From Treponema sp. (lineage in GTDB: Bacteria > Spirochaetota > Spirochaetia > Treponematales > Treponemataceae): a stretch of DNA of 24,416 bases. Positions 1 to 7,540 of this stretch are shown here, in pieces. The stretch's first letter is position 1, and each line of letters starts with the position of its first letter. Location of the stretch: contig JAILNY010000189.1 in NCBI GenBank assembly GCA_024691105.1, positions 1 through 24,416 on the forward strand. The letters are read 5' to 3'. A program made the translations under genes and the position numbers. The notes under the pieces were generated by a model, which made no database searches, was not told where the DNA came from, and saw only the letters and a list, made by a program, of their open reading frames with translations.

Positions 1-1
1 A

Positions 2-631
2 CACGCAGAAACACTTGATACTGTTTATGCAAAAGCAGATTACATTACTATCCACGTTCCACAGACAAATGATACAAAAGGAATGATTAACGCATCTTCT
101 ATTAAGACAATGAAAGACGGTGTTCGTATCATTAACATTGCACGCGGTGGTCTTGTTAACAATGCAGATATTATTGCAGCGTTAGACAGCGGAAAAGTTA
201 GTGCTCTTGTAACTGACTTTGCTGCAGAAGAACTTTTGAATCATGAAAAAGTAATCTGTCTTCCACACCTTGGAGCTTCTACTCCAGAAGCAGAAGACAA
301 CTGCGCTGTTATGGCTTGTAATCAGCTTCGCGACTTTTTGGAAAACGGAAACATCGTTAACTCTGTTAACTTTCCAAAGACAGTTTGCGATAACCCGATT
401 CCTGTTGGTGGAACACGTCTTTGCATCTGTCATAAAAATGTACCTGATGTTATTTCTAAGTTTACATCAATTCTTGGTGATGCAAAACTTAACATCTCTG
501 GAATGATTAACCAGGCAAAGGGTGAACTTGCTTATAACATCACAGACGTTGATGGAAAGATTCCGGAAGAGACACTCCGCGCTCTTGCAGGAATTGATAC
601 AGTTATAAAAGTTAGACCTATCTTTGGATAA
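2..631 (+). CDS. serA: D-3-phosphoglycerate dehydrogenase, 3' part (5' end outside window)
   Basis: Oxidises 3-phosphoglycerate to 3-phosphohydroxypyruvate with NAD, the first step of serine synthesis in the cytoplasm. The reading frame is open from base 2, so the gene continues off the left edge; the first internal ATG at 83 is not the real start. Seen: the end of the nucleotide-binding and catalytic region, with the conserved ARGG (catalytic Arg), a DFAAEE segment where the family has D-V-F-x-x-E-P (catalytic Glu), and PHLGAST carrying the catalytic His. A C-terminal ACT-like regulatory domain follows (last ~80 residues, NISGMINQAKGELAYNITDVD), consistent with serine feedback control. The short ACT-type layout, without the large intervening domain of longer SerA forms, is inferred from the spacing. 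The stop is followed by two GC-rich hairpins. Family assignment is firm; separation from other 2-hydroxyacid dehydrogenases rests on the ACT tail. Confidence 0.9.
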   Translation, partial: HAETLDTVYAKADYITIHVPQTNDTKGMINASSIKTMKDGVRIINIARGGLVNNADIIAALDSGKVSALVTDFAAEELLNHEKVICLPHLGASTPEAEDNCAVMACNQLRDFLENGNIVNSVNFPKTVCDNPIPVGGTRLCICHKNVPDVISKFTSILGDAKLNISGMINQAKGELAYNITDVDGKIPEETLRALAGIDTVIKVRPIFG

Positions 632-650
632 TTGATAATATTCAAATAAC

Positions 651-680
651 CCGCGACCCGCGATTTGTCGGGCGCGGTCT
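651..680 (+). terminator. GC-rich hairpin after serA, possible terminator
   Basis: CCGCGACCC at 651-659 pairs with GGGCGCGG at 670-677 (one bulged A), leaving a loop of about 10 bases and followed by TCTTTG. It lies 20 bases after the serA stop. The T-tract is weak, so termination is inferred. Confidence 0.45.
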
Positions 681-698
681 TTGTACAATTCAAATAAT

Positions 699-736
699 CC
701 GCGCGGTTTTAGCACTCACGCGACGCGCGGTCTTTT
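699..736 (+). terminator. Second GC-rich hairpin with TCTTTT tail
   Basis: CCGCGCG at 699-705 pairs perfectly with CGCGCGG at 724-730 across a loop of about 18 bases, followed at once by TCTTTT. It ends only a few bases before the TPP aptamer, so it either isolates cytX from serA transcription or is part of the riboswitch leader. The preceding bases ATTCAAATAA.CCGCG repeat the approach to the first hairpin (641-655 and 688-703), so the two look like duplicated units. Confidence 0.5.
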
Positions 737-741
737 AATAA

Positions 742-826
742 CAGGGGAGCTGGTGTCACCGGCTGAGAAAAAGATTTAATCTTTGACCCTTAAAACCTGA
801 TCCGGGTAATGCCGGCGAAGAGGAGA
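742..826 (+). promoter_or_regulatory. TPP (THI-box) riboswitch controlling cytX
   Basis: Thiamine pyrophosphate aptamer recognised from its conserved cores: GGGG near 744, CTGAGA at 763-768, GACCCTT at 785-791, and CCTGATCCGGGTAATGCCGG at 796-815 followed by GCG-AAG-AGGAG. The GGG/CCC P2 pairing and the CCGG/CCGG arm are both present. The last conserved bases contain AGGAG (821-825), which also serves as the Shine-Dalgarno site for the ATG at 834 (8-base spacing). Ligand-bound folding would therefore be expected to hide the ribosome site. TCTTTT at 731-736 could also pair with AGGAGA at 821-826. Established: TPP riboswitches commonly switch off thiamine synthesis and uptake genes. Inference: control here is translational, because no terminator separates aptamer and start codon. 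Confidence 0.95.
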
Positions 827-833
827 TTTACTC

Positions 834-2129
834 ATGGAAAAAATTCAATCAAAAAAAACTTCGGTTTTTCAAAACGGTCTCGTGTGGTTTGGCGCAGGAG
901 TATCTATCGCAGAAATCTTAACAGGAACTTATTTTAGTTCGCTGGGATTTGTCAAAGGTCTTTGTGCGATTTTAATCGGACACTTGATCGGCGGTGTTCT
1001 GTTTTTTATGGCAGGACTTATCGGTGCAAAAACCGGCAAAAGTTCGATGCAGACTGTTCAGTCAAGTTTTGGAAAATTGGGCGGACTTTTTTTTGCAGTA
1101 TTGAATGTTGTTCAGCTTGTAGGCTGGACATCGATTATGATTTACGACGGTGCAATTTCTGTTAATGGAATCTTTGTATCTGGTAGCGCGGGAATTGCTT
1201 CTGGCGCGGGTGTCAGTTCTGCAGCCGACATAAGTTCTGCGGCCGGCGGACTGAGCGCGCTTTTACAAAGCCGCGTTCTCTGGTGCATTGTAATCGGCGC
1301 CTTGATTTTTGCATGGATTTTTTTTGGTATTAAAAATCTTGGCTGGCTGAATAAGATTGCGATGGGATTGTTGTTTGTTCTGTCGGTTGTTTTGTGCGTG
1401 GTAATTTTTAAGGACGGATTTAGCGGTGCCGTTGCAGCCGGTGAGGAAAATGTTGAGGATGCGATGAGTTTTGGTGCTGCAATTGAACTTGCGGTTGCAA
1501 TGCCTTTGTCATGGCTTCCGTTAATTTCTGATTATACTCGCGAAGCAGAAAAGCCTGTTGCTGCAACATTGTGTTCAACTTTAACTTACAACCTTGTAAG
1601 TATCTGGATGTATGTAATTGGAATGTCTGCTGCAATTTTTACTGGCGTTGGTGATATTGCGCTGATTATGGTAAAGGCAGGCCTTGGAATTGCAGCTCTT
1701 GTAATTTTAGTTCTTTCTACTGTAACTACAACATTCCTTGATGCATGGAGTACAGGAATTTCGTGCGAAGCAATTTCTTCTAAAATCAATGGAAAATATG
1801 CTGCGCTTGCGACAGCAGTTGCAGGAACAGTTCTTGCGATAATTTTTCCGATGGATAATATTACTGACTTTTTGTATTTTATCGGAAGTGTATTTGCTCC
1901 GATGGCGGCAATTCAGATTGCGGACTTCTTTACTGCAAAATACAGTGGTGAAGAAAATAAATTTGATATTGCAGGAATTGTCATCTGGTGTGCAGGCTTT
2001 GTATTGTACAGATATCTGCTGACTGTTGATATCGTTGTCGGAAATACATTGCCTTGCATGATAATCGTTGCGCTGATTACAGTTTTAGTGCGCGCGGTTA
2101 TACGGACGATAAAAGCAAAGCGCGGATAA
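834..2129 (+). CDS. cytX: Hydroxymethylpyrimidine permease, CytX type (NCS1 family)
   Basis: Inner-membrane permease of the nucleobase:cation symporter-1 family, about 431 residues with roughly 12 hydrophobic segments. The N-terminal part (FGAGVSIAEILTGTYFSSLG at about 19-38, then QTVQSSFGKLGG and NVVQLVGWTSIMIYDGA) is typical of CytX, the thiamine-linked branch that takes up the pyrimidine precursor HMP. The substrate call rests on this similarity plus the TPP riboswitch directly upstream. An Ala/Gly/Ser-rich stretch at about residues 116-142 sits in a loop and looks like a lineage-specific insertion. The start is set by AGGAG at 821-825. The gene stands alone, convergent with rsgA, and a shared hairpin lies between the two stops. 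Confidence 0.88.
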   Translation: MEKIQSKKTSVFQNGLVWFGAGVSIAEILTGTYFSSLGFVKGLCAILIGHLIGGVLFFMAGLIGAKTGKSSMQTVQSSFGKLGGLFFAVLNVVQLVGWTSIMIYDGAISVNGIFVSGSAGIASGAGVSSAADISSAAGGLSALLQSRVLWCIVIGALIFAWIFFGIKNLGWLNKIAMGLLFVLSVVLCVVIFKDGFSGAVAAGEENVEDAMSFGAAIELAVAMPLSWLPLISDYTREAEKPVAATLCSTLTYNLVSIWMYVIGMSAAIFTGVGDIALIMVKAGLGIAALVILVLSTVTTTFLDAWSTGISCEAISSKINGKYAALATAVAGTVLAIIFPMDNITDFLYFIGSVFAPMAAIQIADFFTAKYSGEENKFDIAGIVIWCAGFVLYRYLLTVDIVVGNTLPCMIIVALITVLVRAVIRTIKAKRG

Positions 2130-2136
2130 TTTTATA

Positions 2137-2167
2137 AGACCGCGTTGCTTTTACTTACGCGCGGTCT
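2137..2167. terminator. Hairpin between convergent cytX and rsgA
   Basis: AGACCGCG at 2137-2144 and CGCGGTCT at 2160-2167 form a perfect 8-bp stem with a 15-base loop, placed between two converging stop codons (2129 and 2179). Neither side has a strong T-run, so a bidirectional terminator is plausible rather than certain. The CGCGGTCT arm also occurs at 673-680 and 725-732 after serA. Confidence 0.5.
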
Positions 2168-2178
2168 GAATAGCGCGG

Positions 2179-3141
2179 TTATTCGTCAAAGTCGCCGGTC
2201 TTAATTTCGTTTGTGATGCGCTTCCAGCTTTCGTAGCGGTCTTCGGTAATGATGCCTGAGTAGACCGCTTCGAGTATTTTGCAGCCTGGCTCGTGTAGGT
2301 GCGAACAGCTTGTGCCAAATTTGCACTGGCCAAGGAACGGCTTCATTTCTCTAAAGTAAAGACCAACATCCTGATAATCAAGTTCATGCAGAATAAAGCG
2401 TCGGATTCCTGGGGTGTCGATAATCGAAGCGGTCTGACCTTTAATTCCGCCGGTCAATGCTTCGTTTAGCTGAAGGTGCATTAAAGAGCCTTTGGTTGTT
2501 GTGTGCTGACCACGGCCGTATTTTTTAGAAAGACTTCCGGTTCGCAAAACGCAGGTGTTATCCAGAACATTTACAAGGCTTGATTTTCCGATTCCTGATT
2601 GTCCGACAAGAGCACTTGTCTTATTGCACAAAAGTTCTGCAAGTTCTGTAAGTCCTTCACCTGTTTTTGCAGAAACACGCATTACCTGATAACCAAGTTC
2701 TTCCCAGGTTGAAAGCCGCGCCTGAAAATCAGATTCCTGTGCTGCTGGAAGATCATATTTATTGCAGACTATAACCGGTGTAATTCCTGCGATGTCGGCC
2801 TGAATAAGTTCACGGTCAATAAAGCGTGGACGAAACGGCGGTTCGTCTGGAGTTGTGACTAGAATCAGGTAATCAAGATTGCTTGCTAAAAGCTGCGGCG
2901 CTCTGCCTTTAATGTTCCAGCGGGCAAATGTATTTTTTCGTGGAAGCAGATTTAAAACCTGTCCCTTGTCATCGTTAATCGGGTCAACTTCAATTTCAAC
3001 GTAATCGCCTGGAGCAAGAGGATTGTAATACTGTTTGTCGGTTTTTATAACTTTTCCTTTTATTGAACACTGACGCGTGACACCATCATCACATTCGCAG
3101 GTAAATACATTGTTAGTTCCGCTTAAAACAAGTGCGTTCAT
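2179..3141 (-). CDS. rsgA: Ribosome small-subunit-dependent GTPase A
   Basis: Circularly permuted GTPase that acts late in 30S maturation. Order seen: an N-terminal OB-like domain (about 1-70, with CSIKGKV), then the permuted motifs G4 NKYD (127-130), G5 SAKTG (157-161), G1 GQSGIGKSS (180-188) and G3 DTPG (242-245), and a C-terminal zinc knuckle with Cys273, Cys279, His281 and Cys287 in the family spacing C-x5-C-x-H-x5-C. The segment GRGQHTTT (about 209-216) is the usual switch region. At 320 residues it is normal for the family. There is no Shine-Dalgarno site; a near-consensus promoter ends 8 bases before the ATG, suggesting a leaderless mRNA. It is divergent from the gene block starting at 3202. 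Confidence 0.96.
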   Translation of the reverse strand: MNALVLSGTNNVFTCECDDGVTRQCSIKGKVIKTDKQYYNPLAPGDYVEIEVDPINDDKGQVLNLLPRKNTFARWNIKGRAPQLLASNLDYLILVTTPDEPPFRPRFIDRELIQADIAGITPVIVCNKYDLPAAQESDFQARLSTWEELGYQVMRVSAKTGEGLTELAELLCNKTSALVGQSGIGKSSLVNVLDNTCVLRTGSLSKKYGRGQHTTTKGSLMHLQLNEALTGGIKGQTASIIDTPGIRRFILHELDYQDVGLYFREMKPFLGQCKFGTSCSHLHEPGCKILEAVYSGIITEDRYESWKRITNEIKTGDFDE

Positions 3142-3149
3142 ATATGTTC

Positions 3150-3179
3150 ATTATACAGGCTTAAAGTTGAATGTGTCAA
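3150..3179 (-). promoter_or_regulatory. rsgA promoter (leaderless)
   Basis: On the minus strand TTGACA (3179-3174) and TATAAT (3155-3150) are separated by 18 bases, a full-consensus sigma70 pair. The -10 box ends 8 bases before the rsgA ATG (3141), so a start point 6-7 bases downstream falls about at the start codon. No AGGAG-like site is present. Confidence 0.8.
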
Positions 3180-3195
3180 TTTTGTCTGTTATACT
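3167..3195 (+). promoter_or_regulatory. Divergent promoter for the 3202-4517 genes
   Basis: TTGAAT (3167-3172) and TATACT (3190-3195) are 17 bases apart. The -10 box ends 6 bases before the ATG at 3202. The spacer contains the -35 box of the oppositely directed rsgA promoter (3174-3179), so the two promoters overlap back to back. Confidence 0.7.
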
Positions 3196-3201
3196 ATTCA
3201 C

Positions 3202-3273
3202 ATGGCAAAAAAAGTGTTAAATGCAGAATTAAAACTTAAAGAAATAAAAAAATATTTGGGGAATAAAAAATGA
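3202..3273 (+). CDS. 23-residue ORF (MAKKVLNAEL..., possible leader peptide)
   Basis: ATG at 3202 opens a 23-codon frame giving a Lys-rich peptide that begins MAKKVLNAELKLKEIKKYLG and ends at TGA 3271-3273. It starts within a base or two of the predicted transcription start of the promoter at 3167-3195. Its stop overlaps the start of the next gene as ATGA (3270-3273), the arrangement typical of translational coupling. That promoter fit and overlap are the only evidence; the peptide resembles nothing I know. It may be a leader peptide that delivers ribosomes to the downstream gene, or simply an untranslated 5' leader with an accidental frame. GGGGA at 3259-3263 can act independently as the Shine-Dalgarno site of the downstream gene. 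Confidence 0.4.
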   Translation: MAKKVLNAELKLKEIKKYLGNKK

Positions 3274-4517
3274 CAAAAATTACTTATAAAAAATCAAAAA
3301 AGTATTTTAATTCAATCTTTGCGATAATAATCGCAGTTGTTTTTGCTTTTGTATTTTTGCGCTTCTTTTTTGAAAAGGTTAGTGCACCTTTACTCTGGGG
3401 CTCGTTTGCAATGGCTCTGCTTTTCAGTTTGATCGCTTTTTTTGTAGTGCGAAGTGATATATACTCGTACATTCAGTTTGATGATAAGAGTGGTCTTGAG
3501 TTTTACCGCGGTCTTGGTGAATCTAAAAAGATTTTAGTTTCTGAGTTTGATTCATTTTATATATCTGACAGTTTTATTGCACTTTATTATAAGAAAGATG
3601 GAATTGAAAAAAAACAGCGGCTTACAATTTCTGGTGAGTTTGACGATACAGATTCACTTATAGAATTTCTTAAAAAGAATACAAGATGTATAAATGTTGA
3701 ACATTACAACGAAGCGGTAAACGATTTTAAAAATGAAAACGGCGGAATGTCGTCTCGTGAGCAGTCTGATTATTTAAATGAATTAAGACATACGGCAAAA
3801 ATTTTACGCTGGATCGGAATTGTAATTGCTGCTCTTGCTTATCTTGCAAGTTATGCTCCAAAATATATTGGATATTCTGCCGGAATATTAATTCACAAAA
3901 TATGTATTTTAATTTGCGCTGCCTACGCTTTGGCACTCTTGTTTGTTGTAAAATTTTCACACGGAAAATTTTTCTTTAATGCAAGCGACAAAACTTTGTA
4001 TCCTTCTGTTTTGTTTCCGTTTGGATATTGTGCTTTTTCGCTTTTGTTAAATGCGCTTTTATGGATGAATTATATTTACGACATTTCATGGATGTTTAAG
4101 ATTTCTTTAGGAATTACAGCTGTAATGTTTGTATTATATTTTGTGCTTGTATGGGCTGTAGATAAAAAAATCCAGTCAGATGGAAAAGAAAAAATCAAAT
4201 CACTTCTTGGACTGTTTGTTTTATTATTTGTGTTCAGTCTTGGTTTTGCAGTTTCTGTAAACTGTGTGTTTGATGATTCTTCTCCGATTGTTTATGAAAG
4301 AACTGTTACAGGAAAGCACATTTCAAGTGGAAAAACTACAACGCATTATCTGACTGTCAGTCCATGGATTGATTCAAGCCGCCCAGAAAAAGATGTAAGG
4401 GTTGAGCGCGAGTTTTATTCACTTGTAAACCCGGGTGATTCTGTTAAAATTAATTTGTACGAAGGAAAATTTTTGATAAACTGGTTCAGTGTTGAACTTG
4501 CGGAAGAGATTGAATGA
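3270..4517 (+). CDS. Multi-pass membrane protein of unknown function
   Basis: A 415-residue protein I do not recognise. Two hydrophobic segments lie near the N-terminus (about 14-32 and 42-62), then a soluble region of about 100 residues (FDDKSGLEFYRGLGESKKIL...) resembling a small PH-like beta domain. Four hydrophobic segments follow between about 178 and 296, another at about 312-335, and a soluble C-terminal tail rich in beta-type residues (VYERTVTGKHISSGKTTTHY). The start is supported by GGGGA 6 bases upstream and by the ATGA overlap with the 23-codon ORF. The next gene follows closely. It shares its general plan, two TM helices then a PH-like patch, with the protein at 6585-7532, suggesting related roles in the envelope. 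Confidence 0.8.
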   Translation: MTKITYKKSKKYFNSIFAIIIAVVFAFVFLRFFFEKVSAPLLWGSFAMALLFSLIAFFVVRSDIYSYIQFDDKSGLEFYRGLGESKKILVSEFDSFYISDSFIALYYKKDGIEKKQRLTISGEFDDTDSLIEFLKKNTRCINVEHYNEAVNDFKNENGGMSSREQSDYLNELRHTAKILRWIGIVIAALAYLASYAPKYIGYSAGILIHKICILICAAYALALLFVVKFSHGKFFFNASDKTLYPSVLFPFGYCAFSLLLNALLWMNYIYDISWMFKISLGITAVMFVLYFVLVWAVDKKIQSDGKEKIKSLLGLFVLLFVFSLGFAVSVNCVFDDSSPIVYERTVTGKHISSGKTTTHYLTVSPWIDSSRPEKDVRVEREFYSLVNPGDSVKINLYEGKFLINWFSVELAEEIE

Positions 4518-4555
4518 AGCGCGACTATGAAGTAACTATTAAACAGGAGACAAAT

Positions 4556-5170
4556 ATGAAAGTAATTTTAATTAACGGTAGTCCAAGAAAGAGTAGTAAT
4601 ACTTCGCTTGGAATCAAAGAGATGCAGAAAATTTTTACTCAGGAAAATATTGAAACAGAAGTTATTGATATTGGTACTAAAGAAGTTCGCGGTTGTATTG
4701 CATGCGGTAAGTGCGGTCAGACTGGTAAATGTGTTTTTGATGATGCCGTAAATGAAGTTGCACAAAAACTTGAAAGCGCTGATGGAATGGTCGTTGGCTC
4801 TCCTGTTTATTACAGCGCGCCAAATGCCTCGGTTCAGGCATTGATGCAGCGCCTTTTTTACAGTTCACATTTTGACAAGACTATGAAAGTCGGAGCTTCT
4901 TTTGTCTGCGCCCGTCGCGGTGGAACAACTGCCTCTTTTGATGTATTGAATAAATTCTTTACAATCAGCGGAATGCCGGTTGCTTCAAGCCAGTACTGGA
5001 ATAATATTCATGGTGGTGCTCCTGGTGAGGCACAGGAAGATAAAGAAGGAATGCAGACTCTTCGCGTTCTTGCGCGTAATATGAGTTTTTTAATTAAATC
5101 GATTGCGCTCGGAAAAGAAAAGTATGGCCTTCCTCAAAAAGAAGAACACGAATGGACTAATTTTATTTAG
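4556..5170 (+). CDS. Flavodoxin-fold NAD(P)H-dependent FMN reductase-like protein
   Basis: A 204-residue cytoplasmic flavoprotein. The N-terminal beta strand and phosphate-binding loop MKVILINGSPRKSSNTS (FMN contact, about 8-17) is diagnostic of the NADPH-dependent FMN reductase and iron-sulfur flavoprotein superfamily. Cys47, Cys50, Cys53 and Cys59 (CIACGKCGQTGKC) form the short cysteine motif found in iron-sulfur flavoprotein-like members, and GSPVYYSAPN (about 81-90) is the second flavin loop. A frame open from an ATG at 4514 overlaps the previous stop, but AGGAG at 4545-4549 is placed 6 bases before the ATG at 4556, which also matches the usual family N-terminus. The electron acceptor is unknown. 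Whether the cysteines hold a cluster cannot be judged from sequence. Confidence 0.88.
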   Translation: MKVILINGSPRKSSNTSLGIKEMQKIFTQENIETEVIDIGTKEVRGCIACGKCGQTGKCVFDDAVNEVAQKLESADGMVVGSPVYYSAPNASVQALMQRLFYSSHFDKTMKVGASFVCARRGGTTASFDVLNKFFTISGMPVASSQYWNNIHGGAPGEAQEDKEGMQTLRVLARNMSFLIKSIALGKEKYGLPQKEEHEWTNFI

Positions 5171-5178
5171 GGATGAAA

Positions 5179-6135
5179 ATGCTCAAAGATAAAAAATTTT
5201 CAGGCGACTTTGTTTTTATAAATGATGAAGAATCTCTTTTTGCAACCGTAAGTCGAAACTCAGTATATGTGTATAGCTTTGAAACAAAGAATACTATTTT
5301 AAAAGTAAAAACTTTGAGCAATGCAGTTTATGCTGCGATTTCTCCTGATAAAAATCTTCTTGCAGTTAAAAATACTTCAGGGACACTTGCACTTATTGAT
5401 ATGGTATCTGGCGAGGAAGTTTGTCGCGATGTTATGGAAAGAACTGAGGGGGAACCGATGTTTTTTACCTCCTCTGGTAAATATGTGATTGACTTGGATT
5501 GGGGAGGAAGAACAATACTTTTTGACTGCAATTTAAAATCACATTCAATTCTTGATAATACAAGACCACTTATCAGATGTGAATATATTCAATATGATCG
5601 TTTTACTAGAAAAATTTATCGGTTTATGGCAAAAGATTTTGGCAATAGTCCAGGGATTATTCAAACTACGACACTTGATGAAAATCATCTTACACCAGAA
5701 TATGTTGCGTATGATACAGTTCAGCACTTTGACAAAGAACTGCCTGATCATATGCACGGACTTTCATTTTGCAGTGTACATAATTATTGGTATGATTTTA
5801 AGAATGGAAAAATAGTCCAATTTGACAAAAACTTTAATAAAATTGATTCAATTAACTTGCCCAAGATAAACACTGTAACAAAAGCACAAAAGATTTGGGT
5901 TTCACCAAATGAAAATTATCTTTTTATTGAATATGGAAGACAGAGCGATGTTTTTAAGGAAACTGTGTCAGAAATGAAGCTTGCTCCAAGCCTTTCTGTT
6001 TTGTATGATATGAAAACGATGTGCGTAGTAAAAGAATTTTCTTATGATTACGTATCTAGTTTTACGATGTGCAATGATGACCGCTGTTATATCATAGGAA
6101 CATGGAACGGTACATTTTTGGGAGAAATAAAATGA
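5179..6135 (+). CDS. Beta-propeller (WD40/YVTN-like) protein, function unknown
   Basis: About 318 residues without a signal peptide or transmembrane segment, so probably cytoplasmic. Blade-like units recur: SLFATVSRNSVYVYSFET, AAISPDKNLLAVKNTSGT, FFTSSGKYVIDLDWGGR, VSPNENYLFIEYG and a final MCNDDRCYIIGTWNGTFLG. Each has the strand-turn-strand spacing of WD40/YVTN-type propellers but lacks a strict WD signature. The start is ambiguous: an ATG at 5173 abuts the AGGG of the Shine-Dalgarno site, whereas the ATG at 5179 lies 6 bases beyond it and is preferred. The stop overlaps the next start as ATGA. The gene sits in an operon-like run with the flavoprotein and small membrane proteins. Confidence 0.7.
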   Translation: MLKDKKFSGDFVFINDEESLFATVSRNSVYVYSFETKNTILKVKTLSNAVYAAISPDKNLLAVKNTSGTLALIDMVSGEEVCRDVMERTEGEPMFFTSSGKYVIDLDWGGRTILFDCNLKSHSILDNTRPLIRCEYIQYDRFTRKIYRFMAKDFGNSPGIIQTTTLDENHLTPEYVAYDTVQHFDKELPDHMHGLSFCSVHNYWYDFKNGKIVQFDKNFNKIDSINLPKINTVTKAQKIWVSPNENYLFIEYGRQSDVFKETVSEMKLAPSLSVLYDMKTMCVVKEFSYDYVSSFTMCNDDRCYIIGTWNGTFLGEIK

Positions 6136-6569
6136 AACAATTCTTTTTAAAAACTGTAGATGCTTATTATAGTGTTAAATACCGAAATCTTGTGTTAGTC
6201 TCTGTTGTTGTGGGACTTCTGTTTACGTCTGTGTTTTTCCTTGGAATATTTACAAGAGGTGAGGTGACTTTTTCTGACTTACTTAGTAACCCGGATGAAG
6301 CAATAAATTTTTTTGGATTTTTTATTTTGCTTTTTCTCAGAGATTTTTTTATAAGTCAGGTGATTGTTGCTTTTACAAGATTTTATTCAAATATCATAAA
6401 ACTTGCAGGAGTACTTCTTAAAGAAGTTTCAAAACCGATATCTTCTGAAACTATTTCTAAAAGAATCGAAAATATCGTGCTTGCATTAAGACCTGTAAGT
6501 TTTGTGCTTGCGATTCTCGCACATGTCGCTTACTTAATGTTTATTGTGTTTTTTATTATGTATGCATAA
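6132..6569 (+). CDS. Small membrane protein (3-4 TM), unknown
   Basis: A 145-residue hydrophobic protein with predicted membrane segments at about 22-45, 66-82 and 119-143 and short charged loops between them. No family is recognised. The start at 6132 is chosen over an in-frame upstream ATG at 6102 because GGGAGA at 6120-6125 is correctly spaced before it and because the ATGA overlap with the previous stop (6133-6135) indicates translational coupling. It belongs to the 4556-7532 run of same-strand genes. Confidence 0.7.
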   Translation: MKQFFLKTVDAYYSVKYRNLVLVSVVVGLLFTSVFFLGIFTRGEVTFSDLLSNPDEAINFFGFFILLFLRDFFISQVIVAFTRFYSNIIKLAGVLLKEVSKPISSETISKRIENIVLALRPVSFVLAILAHVAYLMFIVFFIMYA

Positions 6570-6584
6570 TTAAATGGATTTATT

Positions 6585-7532
6585 ATGTTTGAAACTTTTA
6601 TTAACAAAATAACTTCGCGGGTTCTGGAAGTATTTTCTAAGCGAGAGAGCAATTCGGAACAGAAAGAACATGAGTTTGAAGGAGAAAACTTTTGTGTGCA
6701 TGCGGCTAAGTGGGTATTGCCTGTCGGTATAATTGCAGTTTTGCTTTTTGGTGGCTTTGCATATTATTGTTACATAAATGATGTAAAAATTGGAATGGCA
6801 TTTTTTATTGCGTTTGCAGTGTTTGGTTTTATTGCGGTTGTAATTGATACTGGTTTTAAACTTGATATTGACGGTCAGCAGATTGCAGTAAGACGATTTT
6901 TGCGGGGAATAAAGTATTATACATGCCGCGAAATTATTTCTGTACGAATGGACAATGCCAAAAAACTTAAACTTGAACTTGGAACAGAAAAAATTACAAT
7001 TGATTCATTTATGATAAATAAAGACCACTTTTTTAAATTTGCTCAAAGCTGGGCTTTTAAAAATGCACAATCCAGAATAAATGTAACCTATAAAATTTCT
7101 CGTGACAGTTCGGATTTTATAATTTTAGGGTTGTCTGTACCTGTTTTAATTGGTGTGATTTTTCTTTGTCTGCGTGATTTTGGAAATCTTGATTTTTTGC
7201 AAAAATATATTCAGCTTCCGATTGTGGCGCTCCTTGTTATTGTTTCCATTTTTTATTTAATTCACATTTTGTGTAAAAAGATTATAGTCGATGAAAATAA
7301 ATCTGTCGTAACTTACAACAAAGGTCTTAAAAAGCGGAGTGCCGGTTTTGAACAGATTGAATCAATTGTTACAAAAGATCGCTTTTTAGAAGAAAAGGCG
7401 TTTAATTATATTATGACAGTTCAACGTCCGGATGGAAAATTTGACAGAGTAAAATTTTCCTCGCATGATGATAATTCTGACAGGCTCGTAAATCGTATTA
7501 TACAGCAGTTCCCAGAAGATTCTGACGCTTGA
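6585..7532 (+). CDS. Membrane protein with PH-like segments, unknown
   Basis: A 315-residue protein with a charged N-terminus (MFETFINKITSRVLEVFSKRESN), two membrane helices at about 45-65 and 71-92, a soluble region (LDIDGQQIAVRRFLRGIKYYTCREIISVRMD), another helix pair at about 178-198 and 207-229, then a second soluble region with the same style (IIVDENKSVVTYNKGLKKRSAGFEQIESIV). The two helix-pair-plus-soluble units look like an internal duplication of a bacterial PH-like (YdbT/YdbS-style) arrangement; this is pattern-level inference. The Shine-Dalgarno site is poor. It is the last gene before the parE promoter. Confidence 0.7.
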   Translation: MFETFINKITSRVLEVFSKRESNSEQKEHEFEGENFCVHAAKWVLPVGIIAVLLFGGFAYYCYINDVKIGMAFFIAFAVFGFIAVVIDTGFKLDIDGQQIAVRRFLRGIKYYTCREIISVRMDNAKKLKLELGTEKITIDSFMINKDHFFKFAQSWAFKNAQSRINVTYKISRDSSDFIILGLSVPVLIGVIFLCLRDFGNLDFLQKYIQLPIVALLVIVSIFYLIHILCKKIIVDENKSVVTYNKGLKKRSAGFEQIESIVTKDRFLEEKAFNYIMTVQRPDGKFDRVKFSSHDDNSDRLVNRIIQQFPEDSDA

Positions 7533-7540
7533 TTATATAA

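Noticed and set aside
4514..4555. Upstream start at 4514 for the flavoprotein
   Set aside because: The ATG at 4556 has AGGAG at the right distance and matches the family N-terminus (MKVILINGSPR); the extra 14 residues do not fit.
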